DNA from: an uncultured Clostridia bacterium | Lineage (GTDB): Bacteria; Bacillota; Clostridia; Christensenellales; Borkfalkiaceae | Direction: 5' to 3' | Length of the DNA: 55,743 nucleotides | Assembly (NCBI GenBank): GCA_947624225.1 | Contig: CANQJF010000008.1 | Coordinates: forward strand, 1 to 55,743 | Part shown: positions 31,995 to 40,473 of the stretch, in pieces | Layout of the letters: each line of letters starts with the position of its first letter | How positions within the stretch are numbered: the stretch's first letter is position 1 | Notes under the pieces: generated by a model | What the model was told of the DNA's origin: nothing | The model's database searches: none | What the model saw: only the letters and a program-made list of their open reading frames with translations | Program-made: the position numbers and the translations under genes

Positions 31995-34900
31995 TTAGAT
32001 ACGGGTGACAGTCATGCCGGAGACATAGACGTGCTCACCGCCAAAACCAACATAGTAGGCACCGCATGCGAGGCCGGCTTCATTGGTAAGGCTGAAAGTA
32101 ATCGTACGGGAAGCATCACCGGCGGTGAATTCAACCGACACAACGAGGTTGCTCGCCTGCGTGTAGTCAATTGTAACTTTCACTTTGCCGTTCTTGATGA
32201 GGTTCAAGTAAGCGGTATCCTGTTGAGCATCTTCGTTACCCTCTGCGGGATAGTTGCCGATTGCAGTATCGCAACCACCGGTCACGGTGATGGCATCCCC
32301 AAGATAGCTGGTCGCCGTATCCGCGAAACCATCGCAACGGAAGAGCGTCCAATCGCCGCTGTTCTCCCCATAGAGGTTGACGATCAACGTCTCCCACTGG
32401 AAAGTTGCCGTGGAGGAGATGTTGCCCTCAATCGTGAGCGAATGACCGGCCTCGACCTTGTCAAAGACAACCACGGGGCCTTTCGCGGTGAAACCAAGTG
32501 CATGATCGGCTGTACCGACGGTAGCGGTCACATTGCTCTCATCCGTCACATTCACAACCGGATTGGTGGGAAGAGTGGGATTTGCGGGAGCGGGAGCAGG
32601 GAATCCGAAGATACCAGCTGCAAACGCACCGGCAGACACATCGCTCTCACCGACACCGGCGAAGTACACCAAACTCTTGGCCACAACGCCGTCTTCCTTA
32701 TTGCCCATGAACAAGAAGCCGAACTCTTCGACATAGCTCAGAACCTGCTTCACGAAGTCGCCAACGGTGGCACCCTCCATGTCCATACCTGCCGGATAGT
32801 GCACTGCAAGCTGGCCGTTGAGGTAGTAGCGAACGCCGTTCGTTTCATCGATCATAATCATGACCTTTGCAGCGCTTTCGGCGGCAACATCGAACATGTT
32901 CTTATACTGATATACAGAGGTTGTCTTAGCGCCGGCCTTGGTCGGGAATGCGTTCACGGCCGTAAGCCCAACGGTGTTCGCAAACGGATCGAGGTTTTCG
33001 CCCGTTACAAGCAAACCGGTGAGTTCCTTATCCGCATTCTTATAGGGATTGATGATGTGCGCGGACCAGTCGCCACAAGCCAAATACCCTTCTTCCTTTT
33101 CTTTGAGACCATGTGCCTTATTGTAGGCTTCATAGGCAATCGTGAGTCCTTTCTCTTTCGCGCCTGCAACAGGTGCGACATCGATCTTAGCGAGCGGCTC
33201 TGTACCCATAACCATCTTCTTGGCGCCACAGTTGTTGGTGCAGGAAGCCCAACCATCAGCACCGGGCGTGCCCCAAGTGTGGGTATTGAGGACGAGCGCT
33301 GCGTCTTTCCAATAAATTTCCTTGCCGCCCAACGTCACGGGTTTCACGGAAGTCGTGGTCTCCGAGCAGGTAGGCGTTCCAAGGTTCTTCGCTTCTCCTA
33401 CCGTGTAATCACCGGAAACAAGGGAAACCTTGCCGTTCTCTACCTTGAAGAGCTTGTCGGAGTAGTTGATCTCAAAGTAGTAGGTGGATGTTGCGGTGTA
33501 GCCGAGTTTGGCAACATTGAATGCAACAACGGTGACAGCACCGCGGTCGGTGTTATCGGGGTTGTTGAGAGTGCCGAACGTGCTGCCCGACACAGTTGCA
33601 AGATCCTCGAAAGGAATGGTGCCCGTGAAAGAAACTGCGCCGGCTGCGGTGTAGGCATAGGAAAGATCGAATGCCTGCAAGTAATCATACTTCTGTCTGA
33701 TTGCAGGTGTATCCGTACCCGCATTGACTTTGAGGCTAAGAGGCATCGAAAGGGTGTTCGTCCAAAGGTTCGTGCTCTTGTTCGCCATCGAGATGTAGAG
33801 CGTGGTGCCCTGCACGGAAGCATAGAGGTTTTCAGCGATGGCATAGCCCGTCTCGCCTTCTGCGGGCGTCGTATCGAATTCGGGTACATAGTACAGGTAA
33901 TCGACAGCGAGGATCTCGTTCGACTTCTTCATATCCTCCAAGGCGAACTTGTAGGAGATGGGAGCTTCGGGATTGAATGCGGGCACTTCATAGACGATGG
34001 TGATGGTCTTGGCCGATTCGCTAAACGTAAGGGACTTGACCTTCATGTTCTGAATGCCGGGCATATTGCCAACGTTGGCAGGGTTGCGGTCGCCGTTGTT
34101 GGCGCCGTTGCCCTCTGCATTGAAGTAGGTCGCGGAGTTATCGTTGACCGTGAACTTGAACTCGCTCGAAAGGCTCTGCGCGGTGAGGCCGTTTGCACGA
34201 TCCCCGAGGTTGTAGACGATGGTGACCGTCTCCTGCTTTCTGTTGAGCTTCTGCTCATAGCTTGCCGTCATCACGGAGGTGATGGGTCTGCCGAGGACGA
34301 GAACGGATTCATATGCCGTGCCCTGTCCATCGACTGCCTGCTCGGTGAAGTTCACAACGATGTCTGCGGCCTGCACACCCTTGATGGTGACGGACTTGGT
34401 GTTCTTGGTGATGGCGAGAACGACGTCCACAGACTTGCCGTTTGCAGCGACAATCGCCTTCCCGACAACAGCGGCTTCCGTGCCCTTGTCATCGGTACCT
34501 TCGATAGTGATGTTGCCATTCTCGAACTTGGTTTCGCCAAATTGATAGATGGAGAAAGCAACGGAGTGGGTTGCCGCGGTGGTGCCGAGCACCTGCTTCT
34601 GATCCGCGGAAAGGCTGAGCGCATTGCCGCGGACAATGAGCGTGGGCTTGCTGTCTGCGGACGTGAAGTCAATCGCATCGATGCCGGTGATGAAAGTCGC
34701 CGTTGTGTTGGTGGCGCCGGTGAGCGTCACTTCGTTGGGCGATGCGTGATCGACAGCGTTGGCAATGATCTCGAAAGAGTTTGCAGGAAGGATGCCCTCA
34801 CAGGTCGTGGAGCCCATGCTCACGGCTACCTTGAAGGACTTGAACTTCTTGCTGAGCTTGGTGGTGCTGAGGTTGTTCCAAACAACGGTTTCGCCGTTCA

Positions 34901-36191
34901 TGTTGTCGTTGGTGAGGCCCTCAGTCGTGGAACCATAGACGGTCATGACAGCTACATCGGGAACGGACTCGAAGCCGCCCGCATAGTGCGCCTTGAAGCT
35001 CAAAGCGGTCTTGTCGAAATAGGTGTTTTCAAGCATCTTGGTGCCCGTCTTGACAGCAGGGGTATCGATGCTTTCGAGTTTGAGGGACTGCGTGATGGCA
35101 ATCGACTTGATCGTCATCTTGACAGCTTCGCCGTGAAGAACGGACTCATAGCTCTGCTTATCGGGCATGAGGCACTTTGCCGTCCATCTTCTGCCGTTGC
35201 CGGGGGTGTACCACTCGACGGTTGCAACGCAATCGCTCGAATAGTTCCACGTGAACTCCACTTCGGCTTCCGTCTCATAGGCGTCGGTCTGCGAACTGGT
35301 GCCGCTGACAACGGGTTTGAGGAGATCGGTGGCCTCGGTGCCATCTGTTGCATTTGCCTGGGTAGCGCCGAGCGTTTTGAACCCGCTAAGGGTGCCGTCG
35401 TTGACGCCGTTGAAGATTGCATAGTAGTCGTTTCTCTGCAACCAGCCTGCGCCGTCTGCGGTGAGGTCACGGTCGGCAAAGCCGAGGATGGGGAAGCAGG
35501 CGTTGGCATCACCGGAGCCGGATTCCGTATCATGGATCGCGGTACCCGTAACCTTGATGGTCATGCCCTTGTCAAGACGGCCGACGGTGAAGGTGTTTAC
35601 ACTCGCACCGCTCCCGACTGTGCCGAATGCCTTGACATACGCATTGAGGTTCTTGGAAGTGGTGGCATTGCCCCACTTCGGCAAACCGAGCTCAACAGGG
35701 GTGTCGAAAGTGACGTTGGTCTGCGTCGCACCGTCTTTCTTGCAGATGAGGCTATCGCCCTCCTGCTGGAAATTGTGCTCGACGTTGACAACCACGTTGC
35801 CCGTCGCCTTGTAGAAGTTATCCGCCTTGGGCGTGATCACCACGGTGTAAGCGCCGACAGCAATGCCTTTCTCATCGAATTTGAGCGCGGACGAGTCGAT
35901 CTCAAAGTTCTCCGTCGTTGCTCTCAATGTCTTTGCGGCAACGGGTTTGCCCTGGGCGTCGTTGTCATAGGTGACCGTTACGTCGAGAGCGTTCAAAGCA
36001 TCCGTTAAATCTTTTGCTTGATCCTGATCGTCGAGCTGTATCGCGCCGGCTTTGACTGTGTCGACCTGGCCTGCCGGAGCTTCATCGTCCGGGTTGATCG
36101 GCTGATCGGGATTGTCGTTCTGACAAGCGAACAGCGCCAGCGACATCAGCATAGCAAAGAGCACGATAAGTGCTACTCTCAGCTTCTTCAT
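31995..36191 (-). CDS. very large secreted lipoprotein of unknown function
   Basis: 1398 residues. GGGGAGGA precedes the ATG. The signal peptide MKKLRVALIVLFAMLMSLAL ends in lipobox F-A-C at about residue 23. It is followed by an acidic Asp/Pro linker (NDNPDQPINPDDE), typical of lipoproteins of Gram-positives. The rest is beta-rich, Thr/Ser/Asn-rich, without enzyme motifs I recognise. Around residue 960-990 a patch W-G-x-P-G with CTNNCG could bind a metal. The C-terminal part (about 1180-1398) reads like a jelly-roll binding module (DWTLFRCDGFAD, AYYVGFGGEHVYVSGM). Monocistronic, with its own promoter and terminator, and flanked by repeats. The opposite strand is open for 1448 codons, which I treat as shadow. 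Confidence 0.75.
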   Translation of the reverse strand: MKKLRVALIVLFAMLMSLALFACQNDNPDQPINPDDEAPAGQVDTVKAGAIQLDDQDQAKDLTDALNALDVTVTYDNDAQGKPVAAKTLRATTENFEIDSSALKFDEKGIAVGAYTVVITPKADNFYKATGNVVVNVEHNFQQEGDSLICKKDGATQTNVTFDTPVELGLPKWGNATTSKNLNAYVKAFGTVGSGASVNTFTVGRLDKGMTIKVTGTAIHDTESGSGDANACFPILGFADRDLTADGAGWLQRNDYYAIFNGVNDGTLSGFKTLGATQANATDGTEATDLLKPVVSGTSSQTDAYETEAEVEFTWNYSSDCVATVEWYTPGNGRRWTAKCLMPDKQSYESVLHGEAVKMTIKSIAITQSLKLESIDTPAVKTGTKMLENTYFDKTALSFKAHYAGGFESVPDVAVMTVYGSTTEGLTNDNMNGETVVWNNLSTTKLSKKFKSFKVAVSMGSTTCEGILPANSFEIIANAVDHASPNEVTLTGATNTTATFITGIDAIDFTSADSKPTLIVRGNALSLSADQKQVLGTTAATHSVAFSIYQFGETKFENGNITIEGTDDKGTEAAVVGKAIVAANGKSVDVVLAITKNTKSVTIKGVQAADIVVNFTEQAVDGQGTAYESVLVLGRPITSVMTASYEQKLNRKQETVTIVYNLGDRANGLTAQSLSSEFKFTVNDNSATYFNAEGNGANNGDRNPANVGNMPGIQNMKVKSLTFSESAKTITIVYEVPAFNPEAPISYKFALEDMKKSNEILAVDYLYYVPEFDTTPAEGETGYAIAENLYASVQGTTLYISMANKSTNLWTNTLSMPLSLKVNAGTDTPAIRQKYDYLQAFDLSYAYTAAGAVSFTGTIPFEDLATVSGSTFGTLNNPDNTDRGAVTVVAFNVAKLGYTATSTYYFEINYSDKLFKVENGKVSLVSGDYTVGEAKNLGTPTCSETTTSVKPVTLGGKEIYWKDAALVLNTHTWGTPGADGWASCTNNCGAKKMVMGTEPLAKIDVAPVAGAKEKGLTIAYEAYNKAHGLKEKEEGYLACGDWSAHIINPYKNADKELTGLLVTGENLDPFANTVGLTAVNAFPTKAGAKTTSVYQYKNMFDVAAESAAKVMIMIDETNGVRYYLNGQLAVHYPAGMDMEGATVGDFVKQVLSYVEEFGFLFMGNKEDGVVAKSLVYFAGVGESDVSAGAFAAGIFGFPAPAPANPTLPTNPVVNVTDESNVTATVGTADHALGFTAKGPVVVFDKVEAGHSLTIEGNISSTATFQWETLIVNLYGENSGDWTLFRCDGFADTATSYLGDAITVTGGCDTAIGNYPAEGNEDAQQDTAYLNLIKNGKVKVTIDYTQASNLVVSVEFTAGDASRTITFSLTNEAGLACGAYYVGFGGEHVYVSGMTVTRI

Positions 36192-36252
36192 GTCTTGTTT
36201 GTCCTCCCCTTTTTAAAAATGAAATATTTTGCCATGGTTACATGGCAGTAAT

Positions 36253-36281
36253 ATTCTACATCAAAAGTTTGGCCGTGTCAA
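36253..36281 (-). promoter_or_regulatory. promoter of the large lipoprotein gene
   Basis: TTGACA (36276-36281), a 17-base spacer and TAGAAT (36253-36258) on the minus strand, 62 bases before the gene. Confidence 0.75.
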
Positions 36282-36385
36282 TACATTTTTGGAAAAAAAC
36301 CTCTTCTTCTTTTTGTGAAAAATGTTTTTTCGGTTCGCTTTTTGTCAATTGTAATAATTTTAAGGGAATTTCCGCGGAAATTTGC

Positions 36386-36466
36386 AGAATGGCTCTTTGC
36401 TACCGCGCAATGGCCGGGAGAATGGCTTTTTGTCGCCGCGCAATGGGCGGGAGAATGGGCTATAAT
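36386..36466 (+). repeat. 33-bp direct repeat, 2.4 copies
   Basis: Units at 36386-36418 and 36419-36451 (AGAATGGCT-TTTG, then CCGCGCAATGG-CGGG) and a partial unit at 36452 that runs into CTATAATATATAAAG. No gene is seen between 36282 and 36687. Confidence 0.65.
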
Positions 36467-36497
36467 ATATAAAGTATGTCGCGCGCGAGATGCGGGG

Positions 36498-36682
36498 GGC
36501 TACCTCGGCTTCCCCTATGGGGAAGCTCCCGCGAAGCGGGTGATGAGGTCACCTCATCCGTCTCACTCCGTTCGACACCTTCCCCAAAGGGGAAGGCAAG
36601 AAAACCCCTCTGTCACTCGCGAGGCTCGTGACATCTCCCCTTACAGGGGCGACAAGAAGAATGAACTTCGTTTGAGGGGATC
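36498..36682. repeat. palindrome-rich intergenic repeat, second copy
   Basis: Same order of palindromes as at 29838-30030: CTTCCCCTATGGGGAAG, CCCGCGAAGCGGG, CCTTCCCCAAAGGGGAAGG and the tail ACTTCGTTTGAGGGGAT. It ends just after recO. Confidence 0.65.
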
Positions 36683-36687
36683 GAGAT

Positions 36688-37428
36688 CTATACCAATGCG
36701 AGCAGGTCGTCGGTGGCGCGGAGGTCGCATTCCGTTTGGTGCGCAATGTACGTGCGCAAGAGCCTGATCGCCCGGATGATCCCGTCGAACGAGGGGGCTT
36801 CTTCGGACATGAGTGCCCCGTCTTTCGTCTCGTCCCGCCTCGCAAGAAAATAGCGCACGGCACGGTAGGTCACCTCGCTCGCGAGGACTCCCTCCGCACA
36901 GTCCGAGCACCCGAATGCGCCGTTATCCATGTCAAAATGGCATCTTCCCACGATTTTTTTTCCGCAATGCGGACAATTTCCCGCCGAAACGGGATACCCG
37001 GCAAAGGCGAGCGCCCTCAAAAAGAACGCCAACACCGCGGACATGGGTTCCCCGTTTTCCGTCTCAATGCTCTCCAACGCCTCCACAGCCGCAACGAGGA
37101 GCGGCCCGCACGGCATCTCTTCGAGCGCAAAGGCGTCGCACACCTCCGTCACGCTTGCGGCCGCATACAGCCGCATGAGATCGGTGCGAAGCCCGTAAAA
37201 CCCGTCGTGCAGGGAGGCCTCGATGACGGTGCGCCGGTTGCCGCGCGTGACGAGCACGTATTCCGCAAAACAAAAAGGCTGAGACGCGAAATTGAGCTTC
37301 GCGCCCGCCTTTCTTACTCCCTTCATCGCCGCGCCGACCTTTCCGTCCGCCGTGAGAAGGGTGACGATCTTGTCGCTCTCCCCCCAATTCACCGACCTGA
37401 GGAGGAGCGCGTCGGCCTTGTACTCCAT
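36688..37428 (-). CDS. recO: DNA repair protein RecO
   Basis: 246 residues from ATG 37426-37428 (MEYKADALLLRSVNWGESDK); an in-frame TTG nine bases upstream is an alternative. RecO helps load RecA on SSB-coated DNA. It has an N-terminal OB-fold (KIVTLLTADGKVGAAMKGVR) and a C-terminal helical part with a zinc ribbon, CPHC and CSDC. Last gene of the operon that begins at yqfC; it follows yqzL by 10 bases. It contains two copies of the CATGTCCG motif. Confidence 0.92.
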   Translation of the reverse strand: MEYKADALLLRSVNWGESDKIVTLLTADGKVGAAMKGVRKAGAKLNFASQPFCFAEYVLVTRGNRRTVIEASLHDGFYGLRTDLMRLYAAASVTEVCDAFALEEMPCGPLLVAAVEALESIETENGEPMSAVLAFFLRALAFAGYPVSAGNCPHCGKKIVGRCHFDMDNGAFGCSDCAEGVLASEVTYRAVRYFLARRDETKDGALMSEEAPSFDGIIRAIRLLRTYIAHQTECDLRATDDLLALV

Positions 37429-37438
37429 GGCTTTCAAC

Positions 37439-37552
37439 CTATTTTAATCGCTTGTAGAGCATGTAGTAGCTGAAATTCCCCGTCTCTTCGAACAGGTCCC
37501 ACGCGATCTGCTTTGCGCTCTTGGGCTTTTTTCCGATTTCATCTTCTTTCAT
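37439..37552 (-). CDS. yqzL: YqzL-family small protein
   Basis: 37 residues from ATG 37550-37552 (MKEDEIGKKPKSAKQIAWDL, then FEETGNFSYYMLYKRLK). The W-x-L-F-x2-TG-x3-Y-x2-Y-K pattern and the place between era and recO match YqzL of Bacillus relatives. Function unknown in the family. The Shine-Dalgarno is weak, so translation may depend on the preceding genes. Confidence 0.75.
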   Translation of the reverse strand: MKEDEIGKKPKSAKQIAWDLFEETGNFSYYMLYKRLK

Positions 37553-37581
37553 GCTTGCAGTATGCGGAGTCTCGGGGAGGA

Positions 37582-38469
37582 CTATTCCTCCGAATCGTAT
37601 CCGAACTCCTTTAAAAGCCGCGCACTGTCGCGCCACTCCTCACGCACTTTCACGAACACGGTGAGATACACCTTGGCGCCGAGCAATTTTTCCATGTCCT
37701 GCCGCGCAAAGGACGCGACCTCTTTGAGCGCCGCCCCCTGCTTGCCGATGAGGATGGCCTTGTGGTTCTTCTTCTCGCACACGATGTCGAGCGAGATCTC
37801 ATAGGTGCCGTTCTCGTGACGCTCGAATGTGTTCACGATGATCGCCACTCCGTGCGGGATCTCTTTTTCGTATTTTAAGAGGATCTTTTCGCGCATGAGC
37901 TCGGCCGCCATGAATTTTTCACTGCGGTCGGAGATCACATTTTCGGGGAAGATGGCATCTTCCTCGGGGAGCATGTCCGCGATTGCCTGTTCGATTTGCT
38001 TTACGCGCATCCCTTTCCTTGCGGACACGGGATACACGTCGGCCGTCACGCCCGCATCGAAGAGCTTCTTCGCGTCGGCCGGCAGCTGCTCTTTGGGCAT
38101 GATGTCAATCTTGGTGTAGGCGATGAGCATGGGGAGCCCGCACGCCATGTATTTTTTCATGAGGGCGATATCGTCGTCCTTGATCCCGGCATGGCCGTCG
38201 TGGACATAGACGATGGCGTCTACGCCCTCTGCCGTCAGCTCGGTGGTTTTCATCATGAGCGCCGTGAGCGCATTCCGCTGGCGGTAGATGCCCGGCGTGT
38301 CCACAAAGACGATCTGGTAGTTCTCACGCGTCAAGACGCCCATGATGCGGTCGCGCGTGGTCTGCGGCTTGGGGGAGACGATGGCCACTTTCTCGCCCAC
38401 GAGCACGTTGACGAGCGTGGACTTCCCCGCATTTGCCTTGCCGATGACGGCGACATATCCGCTTCTCAT
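37582..38469 (-). CDS. era: GTPase Era
   Basis: 295 residues, the usual length. G1 is GKANAGKST at residues 10-18 (most Era proteins have PNVGKST), G3 is DTPGI, and G4 reads TKID where NKID is usual. The C-terminal KH domain is present (ISLDIVCEKKNHKAILIGKQ). Era binds the 3' end of 16S rRNA and helps finish the small ribosomal subunit. It starts four bases inside ybeY (ATGA overlap). One copy of the CATGTCCG motif lies inside. Confidence 0.95.
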   Translation of the reverse strand: MRSGYVAVIGKANAGKSTLVNVLVGEKVAIVSPKPQTTRDRIMGVLTRENYQIVFVDTPGIYRQRNALTALMMKTTELTAEGVDAIVYVHDGHAGIKDDDIALMKKYMACGLPMLIAYTKIDIMPKEQLPADAKKLFDAGVTADVYPVSARKGMRVKQIEQAIADMLPEEDAIFPENVISDRSEKFMAAELMREKILLKYEKEIPHGVAIIVNTFERHENGTYEISLDIVCEKKNHKAILIGKQGAALKEVASFARQDMEKLLGAKVYLTVFVKVREEWRDSARLLKEFGYDSEE

Positions 38470-38978
38470 TCCTGCCTCCCGAGATGCAATTTTTCCATAA
38501 TCTCCTCTTCCTTTGCCCGCATGACGCGGCGCTCCTCTTCCTCCATGTGGTCATAGCCGAGGCAGTGCAAAAATCCGTGCACGATGAGGTAGCACACCTC
38601 TCTCTCATAGGAATGGCCGTATTCCTCCGCCTGCTCGCGCGCCCGCTTCTCACAGATGACGACGCTGCCGAGATACATGCGGGCGGGAAAGACTTCCCCC
38701 TCGTCCTCATAGGCCGGTTCGATGCAATCGCCATGTTCTCCGGAGACGATGGGCTCCCCCGCCACGAGATCGGCGGCGGGAAAACTCAACACATCGGTGA
38801 CGCTGTCCACGTTGCGCTCCCGCGCATTGAGCGCGCGGATCTCCTCTTCAGAGACGAACAAGAGCTCCAACGTGAGGGGCATGTCCGCGTCTACGGCTTC
38901 CAAAAGCACTTCTTCGAGGATCTGCCTCTGTGCCGTTCCGAGCTCCTCGCAATCGAGAAGCAAACTTTTCTCAGACAT
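38466..38978 (-). CDS. ybeY: endoribonuclease YbeY (rRNA maturation)
   Basis: 170 residues. The zinc-binding triad is in VHGFLHCLGYDHMEEEE (H-x3-H-x5-H). It trims 16S rRNA 3' ends and takes part in ribosome quality control. The N-terminal half has LELLFVSEEEIRALNAR and the DVLSFP strand of the family. It overlaps the HD gene by 8 bases and era by 4. Confidence 0.93.
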   Translation of the reverse strand: MSEKSLLLDCEELGTAQRQILEEVLLEAVDADMPLTLELLFVSEEEIRALNARERNVDSVTDVLSFPAADLVAGEPIVSGEHGDCIEPAYEDEGEVFPARMYLGSVVICEKRAREQAEEYGHSYEREVCYLIVHGFLHCLGYDHMEEEERRVMRAKEEEIMEKLHLGRQE

Positions 38979-40473
38979 CTTTCCCCTCCGTGTTGACGGC
39001 CTGGCGGTCGCGGTTGAATTGGATGGCGGGATATTTCACGCGGTGGTGATGCACGCCCGAGAGCGCCTCGACCAGCGTCTGTTTGATGACGGTGAGCTCG
39101 CGCATGGTGATGTCGCACTCCTCGAACTGCCCGAGATCCATGCGCTCCTCGATGATGGAGCGGCACACCTTTTCCACTTTCTCGGGGGAACGGTCGGGCA
39201 TGGCGCGCGTGGCGGCCTCGGTGGCGTCGGAGATCATCACGATTGCGGCGATCTTTCCCTGCGGGATGGGCCCGAGGTAGGAGAAATCTTTGAGATCGGC
39301 ATCCCCCGAATAGCGGATGGCTTTGTCATAGAAATATTTGATGGGCATTGTGCCGTGGTGTTCGAGGGCAACGTCGGCAATGACCTTGGGCAGGTGCTTT
39401 TCCATGAGGAGATCATAGCCGTCCTTGGTGTGCGAACGGATGATATCGGCCGACAGCTCGGGCGTGATCTCGTCGTGGACGTTGTAATCGCTCTGATTCT
39501 CGGTGAAGCACTCGGGCTGTTTCAGCTTGCCGACGTCGTGGTAATAGGCCGCCGTGCGCGCGAGCTCGGCGTTCTCTCCGATGGCGACGGCGCAACTCTC
39601 CGCGAGCTGGGCTACGATCAAGGAGTGATTAAAGGTCCCTGGCGCCTTGGCTTTGAGGCTGACGAGAAGCTCAGCATCCGTGCTCGTGAGTTCTCTGAGC
39701 CGAAAGACGGTCAGGCGGTTGAACGCCCACTCGAAAAAGGGAAGAAGCGCGAGGGCGAGAATGGCCGAGACGATACAGCTGAGAATGCGGAATCCGACCG
39801 AGGAGATGTAGTCGATCCAATCCCCGATGGAGGGCAAATTGAAGAGGAGCACGAGAAGCGCAATGGGCATGGCCGTAAACACACCCGTGAGGAGCAGGCC
39901 GCCGCGCGTCTTTACCTTTTCCCCGAGAAAGATGGCCACGGTGCCTCCGATGAAGCTCAGCAGGAACGTGGAGTAGATCTCGCTGTTGATATCCGTCGCC
40001 GGCACGATCTCGGTGAAGAGGTCGATGACGAACATCAGAAACGAAAAGACGAAATTCAAAAAGAGCGCATGGCGCCGGTTGATGAGGAAGAGCGCGAGCA
40101 GCGCAAACACGGCCACGGGACGGGAATAGATGTGGATGAATTCCCCGAACACATAGGAGATGATGAGGCTGATGATGAGGAGGGTGTAGACGAGCACGAT
40201 GTTCCGGGGCTTGATGAGGGCGGCCGAGTCCTCAAAGAGGTAGTAGATATAGACAATGCCCGTCAAAAAGAACAGACTTACGACGAGGGAGATGAGCTCG
40301 TTCGTGTGCTGTGTGAAATAGGTCTGCCAATTCCCGAAGTCACTGATGAGGATCATCAAGAAAACGATGAACAGCAGCACAAAGTAGCACCCCACAAAGA
40401 CAAAGGCGCTGCGGACGAGGTTCCCGCGGTTGCTCCTCTTCTCTACCTTTTCGGCGGTGATTTTTTCTTTCAT
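38971..40473 (-). CDS. membrane HD phosphohydrolase (PgpH/YqfF-like), lacking the large extracellular domain
   Basis: 500 residues. One N-terminal helix (about 20-45), a short loop, then about six more helices (60-265), then a cytoplasmic HD domain with H-D in AYYHDVGKLK, preceded by FNHSLIVAQLAE and followed by ALEHHGTMP. PgpH degrades cyclic-di-AMP, and this gene holds its usual operon place. Typical relatives are about 700 residues, with some 200-250 extracellular residues after the first helix; here only about 15-20 remain. The truncated form should keep enzyme activity but lose the outside sensor. The start overlaps phoH by 4 bases. Confidence 0.85.
   Translation of the reverse strand: MKEKITAEKVEKRSNRGNLVRSAFVFVGCYFVLLFIVFLMILISDFGNWQTYFTQHTNELISLVVSLFFLTGIVYIYYLFEDSAALIKPRNIVLVYTLLIISLIISYVFGEFIHIYSRPVAVFALLALFLINRRHALFLNFVFSFLMFVIDLFTEIVPATDINSEIYSTFLLSFIGGTVAIFLGEKVKTRGGLLLTGVFTAMPIALLVLLFNLPSIGDWIDYISSVGFRILSCIVSAILALALLPFFEWAFNRLTVFRLRELTSTDAELLVSLKAKAPGTFNHSLIVAQLAESCAVAIGENAELARTAAYYHDVGKLKQPECFTENQSDYNVHDEITPELSADIIRSHTKDGYDLLMEKHLPKVIADVALEHHGTMPIKYFYDKAIRYSGDADLKDFSYLGPIPQGKIAAIVMISDATEAATRAMPDRSPEKVEKVCRSIIEERMDLGQFEECDITMRELTVIKQTLVEALSGVHHHRVKYPAIQFNRDRQAVNTEGKDV

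Noticed and set aside
31662-36008. 1448-codon open frame on the plus strand opposite the large lipoprotein gene
   Set aside because: The minus-strand gene has a ribosome-binding site, promoter, lipoprotein signal peptide and terminator. The plus-strand text is Cys/His/Gly-rich nonsense with no start signals, and its openness comes from codon composition.
36386-36466. CRISPR array
   Set aside because: The units abut each other with no spacers, and no cas genes are in the window.
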